Shown: positions 36,262 through 45,197 of the stretch, piece by piece
Layout of the letters: every line of letters begins with the position of its first letter
Numbering within the stretch: position 1 is the stretch's first letter
Program-made: the position numbers and the translations under genes
Assembly (NCBI GenBank): GCA_026129095.1
Contig: JAHCIT010000005.1
Span: 124,001 to 188,000, forward strand
DNA: 64,000 nt
DNA from: Deltaproteobacteria bacterium
GTDB taxonomy: Bacteria > JAGRBM01 > JAHCIT01
Reading direction: 5' to 3'
Notes under the pieces: model-generated
The model's input: only the letters and a program-made list of their open reading frames with translations
Database searches by the model: none
Told to the model about the DNA's origin: nothing

Positions 36262-37095
36262 TCAGATCAGCACGACTGAACCGCCGGGCCGTATCTTCCA
36301 GTGCGAGGCGAACGATGCGCCCTGGGCCGCCAGTTCCCAGAACCCGTGACTCCCCACGAGAATCCCCTCGCCCCTGTCGGGCAGGTCCGAATAGGTCCTG
36401 ACGATCGGGAGTGTCCGTATCCTGCCGCCGCTGGAAACTTTCACCGAGCCCTTCTCGAACGGGAACTCGTTCGGGCCGATCGGCAGGATGACGTTTCCGA
36501 ACCGGTCGATGGCCGCCGGAACGACACGGATGCCGTTGCGGCTCCGCACCGGCTCGGCCAGTTCGACCCGCACCGGCGAGCCAAGCGCCGGACCGGCTGT
36601 TTCGGGCTTATCCCCGGCGGCCAGCCGCGCCGCCACACGGGCGAACACGTCACGACCGTGGAAGGTTGTGGAAACGGCCGCACCCAGTTTTTTCAGATCG
36701 ATCTCCCGGGCCCCGCGGCCGAACCCCTTCAGCAACGAGAACACACCGTTGTCGGGCCCCACCAGCCACCCGTTGCGCCACGGGTGAATGAGTCCCCGCC
36801 GCCCGGAACCGACTCCGGGGTCAACGACCATCACGTGGATCGTCCCCTCCGGAAAGTACGGATAGGCCGACCGGGCGAAAAATGCCGCGTGCCGGATATC
36901 GTGTGCCGGCAGTTCGTGTCCCAGATCCATGATCCTCGCCAGCGGCGCGTGCTGGAGGATCACGCCCTTCATGGCGGCGACATAGCCGTCCTCGGTGCCG
37001 AAGTCGGTGGCGAGCGTAATCACCGGCGGCGGTGGAGTTCGTTTCTTCACGGGCGTCTCTCCTGTCCGGTTCAGAGGAACTTTTCCAGCGGGCAA
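36262..37095 (-). CDS. SAM hydroxide adenosyltransferase (DUF62 family)
   Basis: A 277-residue protein with the N-terminal LATDFGTEDGYVAAMKG, then DLGHELPAHDIRHAAFFARSA and VVDPGVGSGRRG, all hallmarks of the family first noted as DUF62. It uses water to attack S-adenosylmethionine, giving adenosine and methionine, and is related to the fluorinase fold. Its cellular role is not settled. The start overlaps the end of the glycosylase gene by 25 bases, so the two are probably coupled. It converges with the IPT lipoprotein gene. Confidence 0.92.
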   Translation of the reverse strand: MPAGKVPLNRTGETPVKKRTPPPPVITLATDFGTEDGYVAAMKGVILQHAPLARIMDLGHELPAHDIRHAAFFARSAYPYFPEGTIHVMVVDPGVGSGRRGLIHPWRNGWLVGPDNGVFSLLKGFGRGAREIDLKKLGAAVSTTFHGRDVFARVAARLAAGDKPETAGPALGSPVRVELAEPVRSRNGIRVVPAAIDRFGNVILPIGPNEFPFEKGSVKVSSGGRIRTLPIVRTYSDLPDRGEGILVGSHGFWELAAQGASFASHWKIRPGGSVVLI

Positions 37096-37763
37096 CCTTC
37101 ACACCGAGGCGAGGGCCGGCAGTGCCGGTTCCCTACCGCCACCAGCGCGGCGTGGAACTCATTATAGACGCTGACGGAGGCCGGAATCCGCTCCATCGAG
37201 AACCGCCGCAGGGGTTCATAGGAAATATCCGGTTCCACGAGGTTGTGCCGGGCCAGGATGCGCCGCGTGTAGGCGTCCACCACGAAGGACGGCTGCCCGG
37301 CCGCATAGCAGAGGATCGAGTCGGCCGTCTCCGGACCGACGCCATGGACCTCCAGAAGCTCCGCCCGGAGCGCCTCCATCGGCTGGCCGAACATCGCCTC
37401 CAGCGAGCCGTGCCGGCTGACGACATGCCGCACCAGCGACTTCAGTCTCCGGGTCTTCACGTTGAAATAGCCCGCCGGCTTCAGCAGCCGGGCAAGCTGC
37501 CGGTCCGGCAGGCGGTCGATCGAGTGCAGGTCGAGCACCTTCGCGCCTTTCAGGTTTGCGATCGCTTTCTCGACATTCTTCCAGGCCGTGTTCTGCGTCA
37601 GCACGGCCCCGACGAGCACTTCGAAGGGCGACTCCCCCGGCCACCAGCCAAGCGGACCATAGTGCGCGGCAAGGTGCGTCCGCAGATCGTCCAGCGGAAC
37701 CTTCCGCCGGGTGAGCGGGCCATGTGGATGGGCCTGGCGGGCCTTTGGCATGGCGCCAATCAT
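37071..37763 (-). CDS. HhH-GPD DNA glycosylase (endonuclease III-like, MagIII-type)
   Basis: A 230-residue protein with the helix-hairpin-helix VHGVGPETADSIL and the catalytic aspartate in FVVDAYTRRIL. The position of the endonuclease III catalytic lysine is Glu in this hairpin, pointing to a monofunctional glycosylase. The C-terminus has CRPSPRCEGC, only three of the four cluster cysteines, with the protein ending six residues later. This suggests alkylated-base excision (MagIII-like) rather than thymine-glycol lyase activity, and an incomplete or modified iron-sulfur site. It is divergent from the TrmJ-type gene. Confidence 0.82.
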   Translation of the reverse strand: MIGAMPKARQAHPHGPLTRRKVPLDDLRTHLAAHYGPLGWWPGESPFEVLVGAVLTQNTAWKNVEKAIANLKGAKVLDLHSIDRLPDRQLARLLKPAGYFNVKTRRLKSLVRHVVSRHGSLEAMFGQPMEALRAELLEVHGVGPETADSILCYAAGQPSFVVDAYTRRILARHNLVEPDISYEPLRRFSMERIPASVSVYNEFHAALVAVGNRHCRPSPRCEGCPLEKFL

Positions 37764-37805
37764 AGCCGGTCCGGGGGAACTTTCCCCCGCGCCCGTCCGT
37801 CGTCT

Positions 37806-38588
37806 ATGGCAGGTGGCGTGACTTCTGACGGAACATCTCCGGTATCCCGTCTGGACCTCGGCCGGGTTGTGACCGTGCTGGTGCGTCCCATGTACGCGGG
37901 AAATATCGGCCAGTGCGCGCGGGCCATGATGAACATGGGGCTCACCCGCCTGCGGCTGACCGACCCGCCCCGCGACTGGAAGGGACCACAGGCAAGGGCC
38001 ATGGCCGTGGGCGCCTGGGATGTACTGAAGAAGGCGGAAGTCTATCCCAACCTGCCGGGAGCGCTCGCCGACGTGAGCTTCGCCGTGGCGCTCACCGCCT
38101 CCTACCGGCGGACGATCGACATCGTGCCGTTCGGTACAACCATCTCACGGCTTGCCGGGGCCTCGCAGACCGGGACGGCGGCGATCGTGTTCGGTCCCGA
38201 ATCCCACGGACTCACCAACGAGGAAGTCGCCCGCTGCCACGTCGCCGCCGAGCTGCCCACGGGAACGGAGTTCCCTTCGATCAACCTGTCGCAGGCGGTG
38301 ATGGTAACAGCCACGTTGCTCCAGCTTGCCGTCCATGAGCCCCGGCCGCCGGCCCGCGAGGCCGAACTGGCCACCGCCGCCGACCTGGAGGGATACCTCA
38401 CCCATCTCCGCCGCGTACTCGACCAGGTGAACTTCCTGCCGTCCGACAACCCCGACAGCGTTTTCATCCGGCTTCGCCGCATCTATGCCCGAGCCGGCCT
38501 CGAAAAGGGCGAGATCAACCTGCTCCGTGGGATTCTCTCGAACGTCGAATACGGCCTGGGAACCCGGAAGCTGAAGAAGAAAGAGTAA
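37806..38588 (+). CDS. trmJ: tRNA 2'-O-methyltransferase of the SPOUT family (TrmJ-like)
   Basis: About 260 residues from ATG 37806 (GTG 37818 is the alternative; a longer frame upstream is antisense noise). LVRPMYAGNIGQCARAMMNMG is motif 1 of the SpoU/TrmH group. FGPESHGLTNEEV is motif 2 and NLSQAVMVTATLL motif 3; together they form the deep trefoil knot that binds SAM. The C-terminal extension with a helix-rich region fits TrmJ, which methylates the ribose at position 32 of tRNAs. Divergent from the HhH glycosylase gene and upstream of amt-glnB. Confidence 0.9.
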   Translation: MAGGVTSDGTSPVSRLDLGRVVTVLVRPMYAGNIGQCARAMMNMGLTRLRLTDPPRDWKGPQARAMAVGAWDVLKKAEVYPNLPGALADVSFAVALTASYRRTIDIVPFGTTISRLAGASQTGTAAIVFGPESHGLTNEEVARCHVAAELPTGTEFPSINLSQAVMVTATLLQLAVHEPRPPAREAELATAADLEGYLTHLRRVLDQVNFLPSDNPDSVFIRLRRIYARAGLEKGEINLLRGILSNVEYGLGTRKLKKKE

Positions 38589-38610
38589 GACTTTTTCCAC
38601 ACCCCCGTTT

Positions 38611-38626
38611 TGGCCTCCCCCTTGCT
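38611..38626 (+). promoter_or_regulatory. Sigma-54 promoter of the amt-glnB operon
   Basis: TGGC at 38611-38614 and TTGC at 38622-38625 have exactly the spacing of the -24/-12 consensus TGGCAC-N5-TTGC. The predicted transcript starts near 38637, about 50 bases before the amt start. Sigma-54 control fits the nitrogen role of both genes. No NtrC site could be identified by eye. Confidence 0.72.
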
Positions 38627-38686
38627 CTGGTCCGGTAGCTGCCACCCGATCCCGGGTGGACAAAAACGGATGCGGAGGATGCAACA

Positions 38687-40024
38687 GTGGAAACGCGCAG
38701 GCTTGGAAATCCCGGCCGGGGAAAACTTTTATCCATAATTTCAGCAGGTTGTCTGGGGGCAGTCGCCCTCCCGGCGGTGCTGTGGGCTGCCGAGGAAGCC
38801 CCCGCCATCGACAAGGCGGATACCGCCTGGATGCTCATTTCTTCAGCACTGGTGCTCTTTATGACGCCAGGGCTGGCCTTCTTTTACGGCGGGATGGTCC
38901 GCAAGAAGAACATTCTGTCGACGCTGATGAAGAGCTTTGTCGCCATGGGCGCACTGGCTGTCGTCTGGGCACTGGTGGGCTTTTCGCTCGCCTTCGGACC
39001 CGGAAACGCCTTCATCGGTGATCTTTCCTACCTGGGCCTGAACGGGGTGGGTGGAGCCCCCGGCCCGAATGCCGACAACATCCCGTTCCTCGTCTTCATG
39101 GTGTTCCAGGGGATGTTCTTCGTCATCACCCCGGCGCTCTTTTCGGGCTCGATCGTGGAGCGGGTACGGTTTTCGGCCTATCTGGTCATCATCGTCCTGT
39201 GGGCGCTCATCGTCTATGCCCCGCTCTGCCACATGGTCTGGGCACCGGGCGGATGGCTGCTGGAAGACGGCGCGATGGACTTTGCCGGTGGCACCGTCGT
39301 GCACATCAGTGCCGCCACGGCCGCGCTGGTACTGACGCTGGTTCTGGGCAGCCGCCGGGAGTATCCCAAGGAACCGATCATTCCTCACAACCTGCCCCTG
39401 TCGGTGCTGGGCACCGGCATGCTGTGGTTCGGATGGTTCGGCTTCAATGCCGGCAGCGCACTTGCCGCCAACGAAATCGCCGCCAATGCGTTTGTCACCA
39501 CCAACCTGGGTGCGGCCGCCGCCTCCCTCGGGTGGACCTTCTGGGAATGGTTTCACCGGGGCAAGCCGACGACCCTGGGGTTCATATCGGGTGCCGTGGC
39601 CGGACTGGTCATCATCACCCCCGCCTGCGGCTTTGTCTCCCCGATGGGCGCCATCGTCATGGGGTTCTTCGGTGCCATTGTTTGCTACCAGGCCGTCGTG
39701 CTGCGTCAGAAACTCAAACTGGACGATTCCCTCGATGTTCTCGGGGTGCATGGTGCCGGTGGCGCGATTGGTGCATTACTGACCGGGGTGTTCGCGACGA
39801 CAGCCGTGAACTCCGGCGGTCAGGACGGCCTGCTGTATGGCGGAGGGCTGGGCCCCCTGCTGAAGCAGCTGGTTGCCGTGGGCTTCACGATCGTATTCGT
39901 GGCCGCGCTGACCTTCGTGATCGCCAAGGCCGTGGACGCCCTGATCGGGCTCCGGGTCGACGACGAGTCGGAGCTGGAGGGCCTGGACCTCAGCCAGCAC
40001 GACGAGGTGGGCTACAACTTCTGA
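38687..40024 (+). CDS. amtB: Ammonium transporter (Amt family) with N-terminal signal-like segment
   Basis: A 445-residue membrane protein with eleven to twelve helices. A signal-peptide-like N-terminus precedes DTAWMLISSALVLFMTPGLAFFYGG, then NIL..LMKSF; later GTVVHISAATAALV and GVHGAGGAIGALLTGV are Amt signatures. The twin pore histidines lie in VVHISA and LGVHGAGG. It conducts ammonium/ammonia into the cell. The GTG start has GGAGG at 8-base spacing. The PII gene follows 92 bases later on the same strand and would block the channel when nitrogen is sufficient. Confidence 0.95.
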   Translation: METRRLGNPGRGKLLSIISAGCLGAVALPAVLWAAEEAPAIDKADTAWMLISSALVLFMTPGLAFFYGGMVRKKNILSTLMKSFVAMGALAVVWALVGFSLAFGPGNAFIGDLSYLGLNGVGGAPGPNADNIPFLVFMVFQGMFFVITPALFSGSIVERVRFSAYLVIIVLWALIVYAPLCHMVWAPGGWLLEDGAMDFAGGTVVHISAATAALVLTLVLGSRREYPKEPIIPHNLPLSVLGTGMLWFGWFGFNAGSALAANEIAANAFVTTNLGAAAASLGWTFWEWFHRGKPTTLGFISGAVAGLVIITPACGFVSPMGAIVMGFFGAIVCYQAVVLRQKLKLDDSLDVLGVHGAGGAIGALLTGVFATTAVNSGGQDGLLYGGGLGPLLKQLVAVGFTIVFVAALTFVIAKAVDALIGLRVDDESELEGLDLSQHDEVGYNF

Positions 40025-40059
40025 CCGGACCGGTGGAGTCCACCGGCCGGCCGGGCTAG

Positions 40060-40455
<396 letters not shown>

Positions 40456-40499
40456 AGGCAGCAAACGGGAAGGCGGTCACAAACGGCCGCCCCGGCGTG

Positions 40500-40537
40500 A
40501 AACCCCGAGCCTTCCGGAAGTGAAGGCGCGGGGTTTT
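40500..40537 (+). terminator. Rho-independent terminator after glnB
   Basis: CCCCG (40503-40507) pairs with CGGGG (40529-40533), and the inner GCCTTC pairs with GAAGGC. The hairpin is followed by TTTTGTGTTT. It lies 45 bases after the glnB stop codon and just before the end of the convergent kinase gene. Confidence 0.85.
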
Positions 40538-40561
40538 GTGTTTGAAACCTTCTGCCCCGGC

Positions 40562-42355
40562 CTATCCGCGGGCCCGACGCTGGTAAAAGAGATCCAGCCG
40601 GCGCTCCAGTTCGTGGGCAGTGCCCGATTGCCAGCGGACGTAGTCATCAAATCCGCTTTCAAGGGCGGCGCGGTCTTCCTCGTCGCCCAGGGTCAGCGCC
40701 ACCACCGGCACATGGGAGGTCCGGGGCGAAGCCCGGAGACTCCGGATCAGTTTCTGGGCAGCCGGGCTCTGCGGATCGGTCAGTTCCATCACCACGACAT
40801 CGGGATCGAGAACCGCCATCCAGACCCCGGGGCCTTCGGCCGGGTCGATCTCCGCCGCGTCGATAAGGCCCGTGTGGTGCCCGGCCTCACGGAGCGTCTG
40901 CTCCAGCGCCGACGCACGGCCGGGATTTTCGGCCAGCACGGCGGCGCGGGGACGTTCCACCGGGAGCGAGACCGTCACCCGGCAGCCGTCCTTCAGGTTC
41001 TCGATCCGGAGCGAGCCGCCATGCCGCTGGAGCCAGTAACTGGCCAGTGTGAGTCCCTGTGTCCGCACCGGTGGTGTTCCGTAGGCCGGCAGTTCATCCG
41101 CTCCCGCGCCGAACCGGCCGACCAGTTCCGGCGGGAACCCGGGCCCCGTGTGCATCACCTCGATTTCGTGGACCGGCTGCCCGCGGAACAGCTGGCGCGT
41201 CCAGACGGCCACTTCGCCGCCGGGGGGCGTGTGACCGAGCGCGCTTCCTACAAGCTGGGCGATCACCTGGCGGAGCCGGTGGAAGTCGTAACGGCCCACC
41301 AGCATTGTCTCGCCGTCGAACCGCATCCGGACACGCCGGACACGGGCCACCGGGCGGAATGAATCGACGATCTCGCGCACGAGCGATCCGACCACCACCG
41401 GCGAGCGGTGCAGGGGTTCCGCCGCGCCGTCGAGAGCCGCCACGTCGGCAAGCCGGTCCACCTCATCCAGCGCCCCCATCAGCGACCGTTCCGAAAGCTG
41501 GAGTGACGAATCGGCCCACCGGAAGGCGTCATTTCCTGCACCGGTTTCGGCTTCAGACGGCTGCGGTTCCAGCCCCCGCAGGATATCGCGTGCCGACTTC
41601 GACAGATGCCATGCGCTCGTAAGCTGTCCCCGGATCATGACCGAGCAGCTGTGGGCGAGCCGGTTCTTGAGAGCGACGAGATCGGTCAGCTTCGCGTTCG
41701 AATCGGCCAGCGCCACTGACTGCACCTGGAGGGCCTCCACCAGCGTTCCGGCGAGCATCACGCCGAGGCCGGTCCACACGGCCAGAATGAAAAGACTCGG
41801 CAGGTACACCCCCGGCGAGCGGTAGAAATGGTCCATCGGGACCGACGAGAGCGGCGCAACCGGAAGCCGGCCGGTAACCTCAAGGAATCCCGTCACGAAA
41901 ACGGCCAGAACCGTTATCGCGCTCCAGAGCGCGGCACGCCTCAGGCCGAACAACGCCGCCGCCACGGTTGCGAGCACCGGCACCGCGACAAGACCCACCG
42001 TGCTCATGAGCCCCAGAAGATGCGACGTCCAGACAGTAATAAGGCACACCCACCCCATGAGGAGATGCGGAACCGGCGTCCCCAGGTGCACCGGACGGTC
42101 ACGGAGCGACCAGGCGGCGAAAAGGATCGCGAGATTCCCCGCAAAGGAGATCATCAGCAGCTTCTGTATTTCCCAAACGGCGGACGGCTCGAACACGTTG
42201 GCCGCGCCCGGTGCCACGGGTGAAACCACGCCGATGAAAAGCCACAGGCCGGAAATGATGACCGCCAGCACCGCGACGACGAGCGATTTGTCCGCATCGC
42301 TCCGGGTAAGAAACCGGATCAGGAAGGTGGAGAGCCGGGCCAGTTCGATCTTCAT
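40562..42355 (-). CDS. Degenerate membrane histidine kinase with C-terminal receiver-like domain
   Basis: ATG 42355 with GGGAGG at 8 bases is the likely start (597 residues; an ATG 99 bases upstream gives a non-conserved extension). About six membrane helices occupy residues about 15-230. The dimerisation region has LAHSCSVMIRGQLTSAW, not a canonical H-box. The ATPase part has VGSALGHTPPGGEVAVW where Asn is expected, so the N-box is altered. A receiver-like domain forms the last about 130 residues. Kinase activity is doubtful; it may sense and signal through protein contacts. It converges on amt-glnB. Confidence 0.65.
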   Translation of the reverse strand: MKIELARLSTFLIRFLTRSDADKSLVVAVLAVIISGLWLFIGVVSPVAPGAANVFEPSAVWEIQKLLMISFAGNLAILFAAWSLRDRPVHLGTPVPHLLMGWVCLITVWTSHLLGLMSTVGLVAVPVLATVAAALFGLRRAALWSAITVLAVFVTGFLEVTGRLPVAPLSSVPMDHFYRSPGVYLPSLFILAVWTGLGVMLAGTLVEALQVQSVALADSNAKLTDLVALKNRLAHSCSVMIRGQLTSAWHLSKSARDILRGLEPQPSEAETGAGNDAFRWADSSLQLSERSLMGALDEVDRLADVAALDGAAEPLHRSPVVVGSLVREIVDSFRPVARVRRVRMRFDGETMLVGRYDFHRLRQVIAQLVGSALGHTPPGGEVAVWTRQLFRGQPVHEIEVMHTGPGFPPELVGRFGAGADELPAYGTPPVRTQGLTLASYWLQRHGGSLRIENLKDGCRVTVSLPVERPRAAVLAENPGRASALEQTLREAGHHTGLIDAAEIDPAEGPGVWMAVLDPDVVVMELTDPQSPAAQKLIRSLRASPRTSHVPVVALTLGDEEDRAALESGFDDYVRWQSGTAHELERRLDLFYQRRARG

Positions 42356-42574
42356 GGGTGAGCCTCCCGCCGGTTCCGGCCAGCGGCTTCGGGTAGCCGC
42401 CGCTGAATGCACTTCATTTGGTTTACATTTTATCATATGAACGGCTGGCCGCACGCAAATTCATCGTAAATAAATCCAGAAAATTCAGCGTGTTAGACGC
42501 ACCGGGCCAGCGCAGAGCGTCATGCGATCCATCAAGACAGCAGTCCGTCACAGAAAATCCCGCGTGAAACCGGT

Positions 42575-43573
42575 ATGCTCGGCACCATGAGCCGCCAAAT
42601 GCTTCCACTGGCCGGGGTTGCCGCCGCGCTGCTGCTGGCAGCGTTGTGGGCCCTGCTGCCCCGGGCCGGAAACCGGCAGGAAGGGACGCCCGGCGGCTCC
42701 GGGGCCGGGCATACTCCGCAGCCGGCGACCCCGGAACTGCACCGGACTGCAGCCACAACGCCAGGGCTTCTGCCGGGTACGGATTCAGCCGGGGAACCGG
42801 CGCACACGGCATCGGTCCTGCCCGCCCCAGTCATCCCGGCAGTTCCGGCCGCGGAAGAAGCCGCTCCGTCCCTGGAGCCGCAGCCGAAACGGAAAGGTCC
42901 GAAGGGGCCGAAGGCCGGCAAAAAAGAAGACCCGATGAACATGATCGTGATCCCGCCTCCGCCAGTAACCGGCAGCGCGCCGCCCGTTCACGGCACCCGC
43001 GAGCCCGACCACATCCAGGGTTCGGAAAGTTCCGATACGATCCACGGCGGCACAGGTGATGATCTGATCGAGGGTGGCCCCGGCGACGACTGGATCGACG
43101 GTGAAATCGGCGACGACATCATCTACGGCGGTCCCGGCAACGACACGCTGCAAGGCGGCGATGGCGACAACTACCTGGACGGCGGCCCCGGCGACGACTG
43201 GCTTTATGCCGAGCACGGCATCGACACCCTGCGCGGCGGCCCCGGCGCCGACATGCTCCGGGGCGGCGGCGACGCCGACGTATTTCTCTACGAGGCTGGC
43301 GATGCCGAGGGCGGCATGGACCGGATCGAGGACTTCAATCCGGCCGAGGGCGACGTGCTGGTCCTGACCGGCCTGCTCGCCTCGCTCGGATACAGGGGAG
43401 ATGGCAGCGCGGCATCGCTCGCGCCGTTTCTCAGAATGAACGGGACCGTGCTGGAGATTTCCTCGAACGGCCGGGAGTTCCAGCCCCTCGTTGACCTGAA
43501 GCAGGCCTATACGCTTGAAGCACTTGTCACTGGCGGCAACCTGCGCGCCACCGCACCAGGCTCCCGCCCTTAA
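42575..43573 (+). CDS. RTX/haemolysin-type calcium-binding repeat protein
   Basis: A 332-residue protein (a start at ATG 42587 is equally possible). A hydrophobic N-terminal anchor (LPLAGVAAALLLAALWALL) is followed by a proline-, alanine- and lysine-rich linker, then about five tandem GGxGxDxxx nonapeptides between residues about 150 and 235 (GGTGDDLIEGG, GGPGDDWID, GGPGNDTLQGG, GGPGDDWLY, GGPGADML). Such repeats bind calcium in beta-rolls outside the cell. No type I secretion genes are nearby. The last 100 residues (MDRIEDFNPAEGDVLVL) resemble the serralysin C-terminal domain. Confidence 0.85.
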   Translation: MLGTMSRQMLPLAGVAAALLLAALWALLPRAGNRQEGTPGGSGAGHTPQPATPELHRTAATTPGLLPGTDSAGEPAHTASVLPAPVIPAVPAAEEAAPSLEPQPKRKGPKGPKAGKKEDPMNMIVIPPPPVTGSAPPVHGTREPDHIQGSESSDTIHGGTGDDLIEGGPGDDWIDGEIGDDIIYGGPGNDTLQGGDGDNYLDGGPGDDWLYAEHGIDTLRGGPGADMLRGGGDADVFLYEAGDAEGGMDRIEDFNPAEGDVLVLTGLLASLGYRGDGSAASLAPFLRMNGTVLEISSNGREFQPLVDLKQAYTLEALVTGGNLRATAPGSRP

Positions 43574-44172
43574 GGACCGTCCCGCTTCTCCCGCGCCACC
43601 AGGTACAGCTCGGCCGACTCCTGCCGGGTCGCCTTCGGCCGCGTCATCCTCACGTCGCGGAAGTGCCGCTTGGCCTCGGACACCAGTTCATGCGGTGTCG
43701 CACCAGGGAACACCTTGGCGCAGAAATGGCCGCCGGGCCTGAGAAACCTGAGCCCCGCCTGCATCAGGTCGAGCGTAAGCTGCTGGGATCTGGCGTAGTC
43801 GGCATGGTGGACGCCGGTGAGGTTCGGGGCCGCATCCGAAAACACGGCATCCACCGGACGCCCGGACAGCAACTCCGATACTTTTGCCGCGATCTCCGGC
43901 GAGGTGGCGTCGCCTTCCAGAATACGGATGTTCGGGGCCGCCACGCCCGGCATCGGCTTCAGGTCCACGGCAATCACCAGTCCCTGACGGCCCACCGTGC
44001 GCGAGAGGGTTTCGGTCCACCCGCCCGGGAACGCGCCGAAATCAAGCACGGCATCACCCGGCCGTGCGAGCCGGAACCGGTCGAGCAGTTCGTCCAGCTT
44101 GAAGGCCGCCCGCGAGCGGCGTCCTTCGGCCTTGGCCTTGCGGTAAAAGTGGTCCTTGCGCTGGTAGGCCAC
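43570..44172 (-). CDS. rlmE: 23S rRNA 2'-O-ribose U2552 methyltransferase (FtsJ/RlmE)
   Basis: Starting at GTG 44172, with GGAG 9 bases upstream, gives about 200 residues. AVLDFGAFPGGWTETL is the SAM-binding motif, DAVFSDAAPNLTGVHHAD holds the catalytic Asp, HFCAKVFPG the catalytic Lys and SAELYLVAREKR the final Glu, completing the K-D-K-E tetrad. It methylates the A loop of 23S rRNA late in 50S assembly. The stop codon overlaps that of the RTX gene tail to tail. A longer reading frame to 44259 overlaps the next lipoprotein gene and is unlikely. Confidence 0.9.
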   Translation of the reverse strand: MAYQRKDHFYRKAKAEGRRSRAAFKLDELLDRFRLARPGDAVLDFGAFPGGWTETLSRTVGRQGLVIAVDLKPMPGVAAPNIRILEGDATSPEIAAKVSELLSGRPVDAVFSDAAPNLTGVHHADYARSQQLTLDLMQAGLRFLRPGGHFCAKVFPGATPHELVSEAKRHFRDVRMTRPKATRQESAELYLVAREKRDGP

Positions 44173-44206
44173 GGAACGGGGCTCCAGCCCCCTTGTGGAA
44201 TGCCGG

Positions 44207-45028
44207 TTACTGGCCGTCGAACAGGGAAAAATCGCTGCCCCGCCCGGCGGCGCGATCACGGGCGTCGGCCTTCTGGTCTGCCGACAGATCCGTCGGGATC
44301 TCGATCGTCACGTCCTTGGGCACCCGGTCCGGATCCGGAATCCGGTCCTTGTTCATGTCGTAAATCGCCGGCCACAGGCGCGAATCGCCGAGCTGGTCAC
44401 GGGCGATCTTGCCAAGCGTGTCATACCGCTGGGTCGTGTATGACCGCGTGCTGCCACGGTAGCTTTCCGAATAGGCCGCCTCGCGGCGGGCGGGCGGCTC
44501 TGGAGCACGGCGGGCCGAGTATTCCTCCACCGGCTTCGGGGCGGCCGCCACGGGAGCCGGCGGAGGCGGTGGAAGTTCCTCTTCGGGCTCCTGCGCCTCC
44601 AAGGCCGCCATCTCGGCCTTCAATGCTTCCTCGCGGATGCGGGCTTCTTCCTCGGCGCGGCGGCGGGCTTCTTCTTCCTCGGCCTTGCGGCGAATCGCCT
44701 CTTCCTCGGCACGACGGGCGGCGTTTTCCTCGAAAATCTTCTTGTTCCGCTGGGCGGTTTCCACCGCCTGCGCGGCGGCGGTGTTCGCCTGGAGCGCCCG
44801 CTGGCGGGCGATATCGTACTTGCCGGCCTGGCTCGCCTCGCGGGCATCCTTCAGCAGCCGCTCGGCGTTGGCCAGCTCCGGGCGGGCGAACTTGTGCGCA
44901 TCGGCCTGCTGGGCCTCGCGGATCACATTCTCGGCCTGCTGCATCTCCTGTTCGGGCGGCTTGCCACACCCTGAGAGGGCGAGCGGAATCACGGCGGCGA
45001 GCACTAGGCCAAGGCGGTTGCGTATCAT
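44207..45028 (-). CDS. Coiled-coil lipoprotein with DUF4398-like N-terminus and LysM-like C-terminus
   Basis: A 273-residue protein with signal peptide and lipobox LSGC. Residues about 28-90 (AENVIREAQQADAHKFARPEL, ANAERLLKDA) resemble DUF4398. A charged EEEARRRAEE coiled coil and a proline-rich linker follow. The C-terminal part (RYDTLGKIARDQLGDSRLWPAIYDMNKDRIPDPDRV) resembles a LysM peptidoglycan-binding domain. It would span from membrane to cell wall. A good promoter lies about 90 bases upstream. The gene is followed by rlmE. Confidence 0.8.
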   Translation of the reverse strand: MIRNRLGLVLAAVIPLALSGCGKPPEQEMQQAENVIREAQQADAHKFARPELANAERLLKDAREASQAGKYDIARQRALQANTAAAQAVETAQRNKKIFEENAARRAEEEAIRRKAEEEEARRRAEEEARIREEALKAEMAALEAQEPEEELPPPPPAPVAAAPKPVEEYSARRAPEPPARREAAYSESYRGSTRSYTTQRYDTLGKIARDQLGDSRLWPAIYDMNKDRIPDPDRVPKDVTIEIPTDLSADQKADARDRAAGRGSDFSLFDGQ

Positions 45029-45117
45029 GCGTTTCGGTCCAGTCCTTCGGAAGCGGGGTACTTCCGGCTGCGGTCCCCCTTTGGAAAACGGGAAGCCGCG
45101 CCGGGGAACCCCGGAAT

Positions 45118-45146
45118 TAAATAAGAAACCCGTGGGATTCTAGCAA
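45118..45146 (-). promoter_or_regulatory. Promoter of the coiled-coil LysM lipoprotein gene
   Basis: On the minus strand TTGCTA (45146-45141) and TATTTA (45123-45118) are separated by exactly 17 bases in an AT-rich patch. The predicted transcript would have a leader of about 80 bases before ATG 45028. Confidence 0.6.
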
Positions 45147-45197
45147 CTTAAGCGGGCAAGGCAAAACACCCGGAAAATACGGCCTAAACCCGCCGCT

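Noticed and set aside
43020-43300. Short repeated GGC-rich units suggesting a CRISPR array
   Set aside because: They are in-frame RTX nonapeptide codons within a coding gene, not fixed repeats with variable spacers.
45098-45114. CCGGGG-AA-CCCCGG hairpin as terminator
   Set aside because: The two-base loop is too tight, and it lies in the leader downstream of a promoter.
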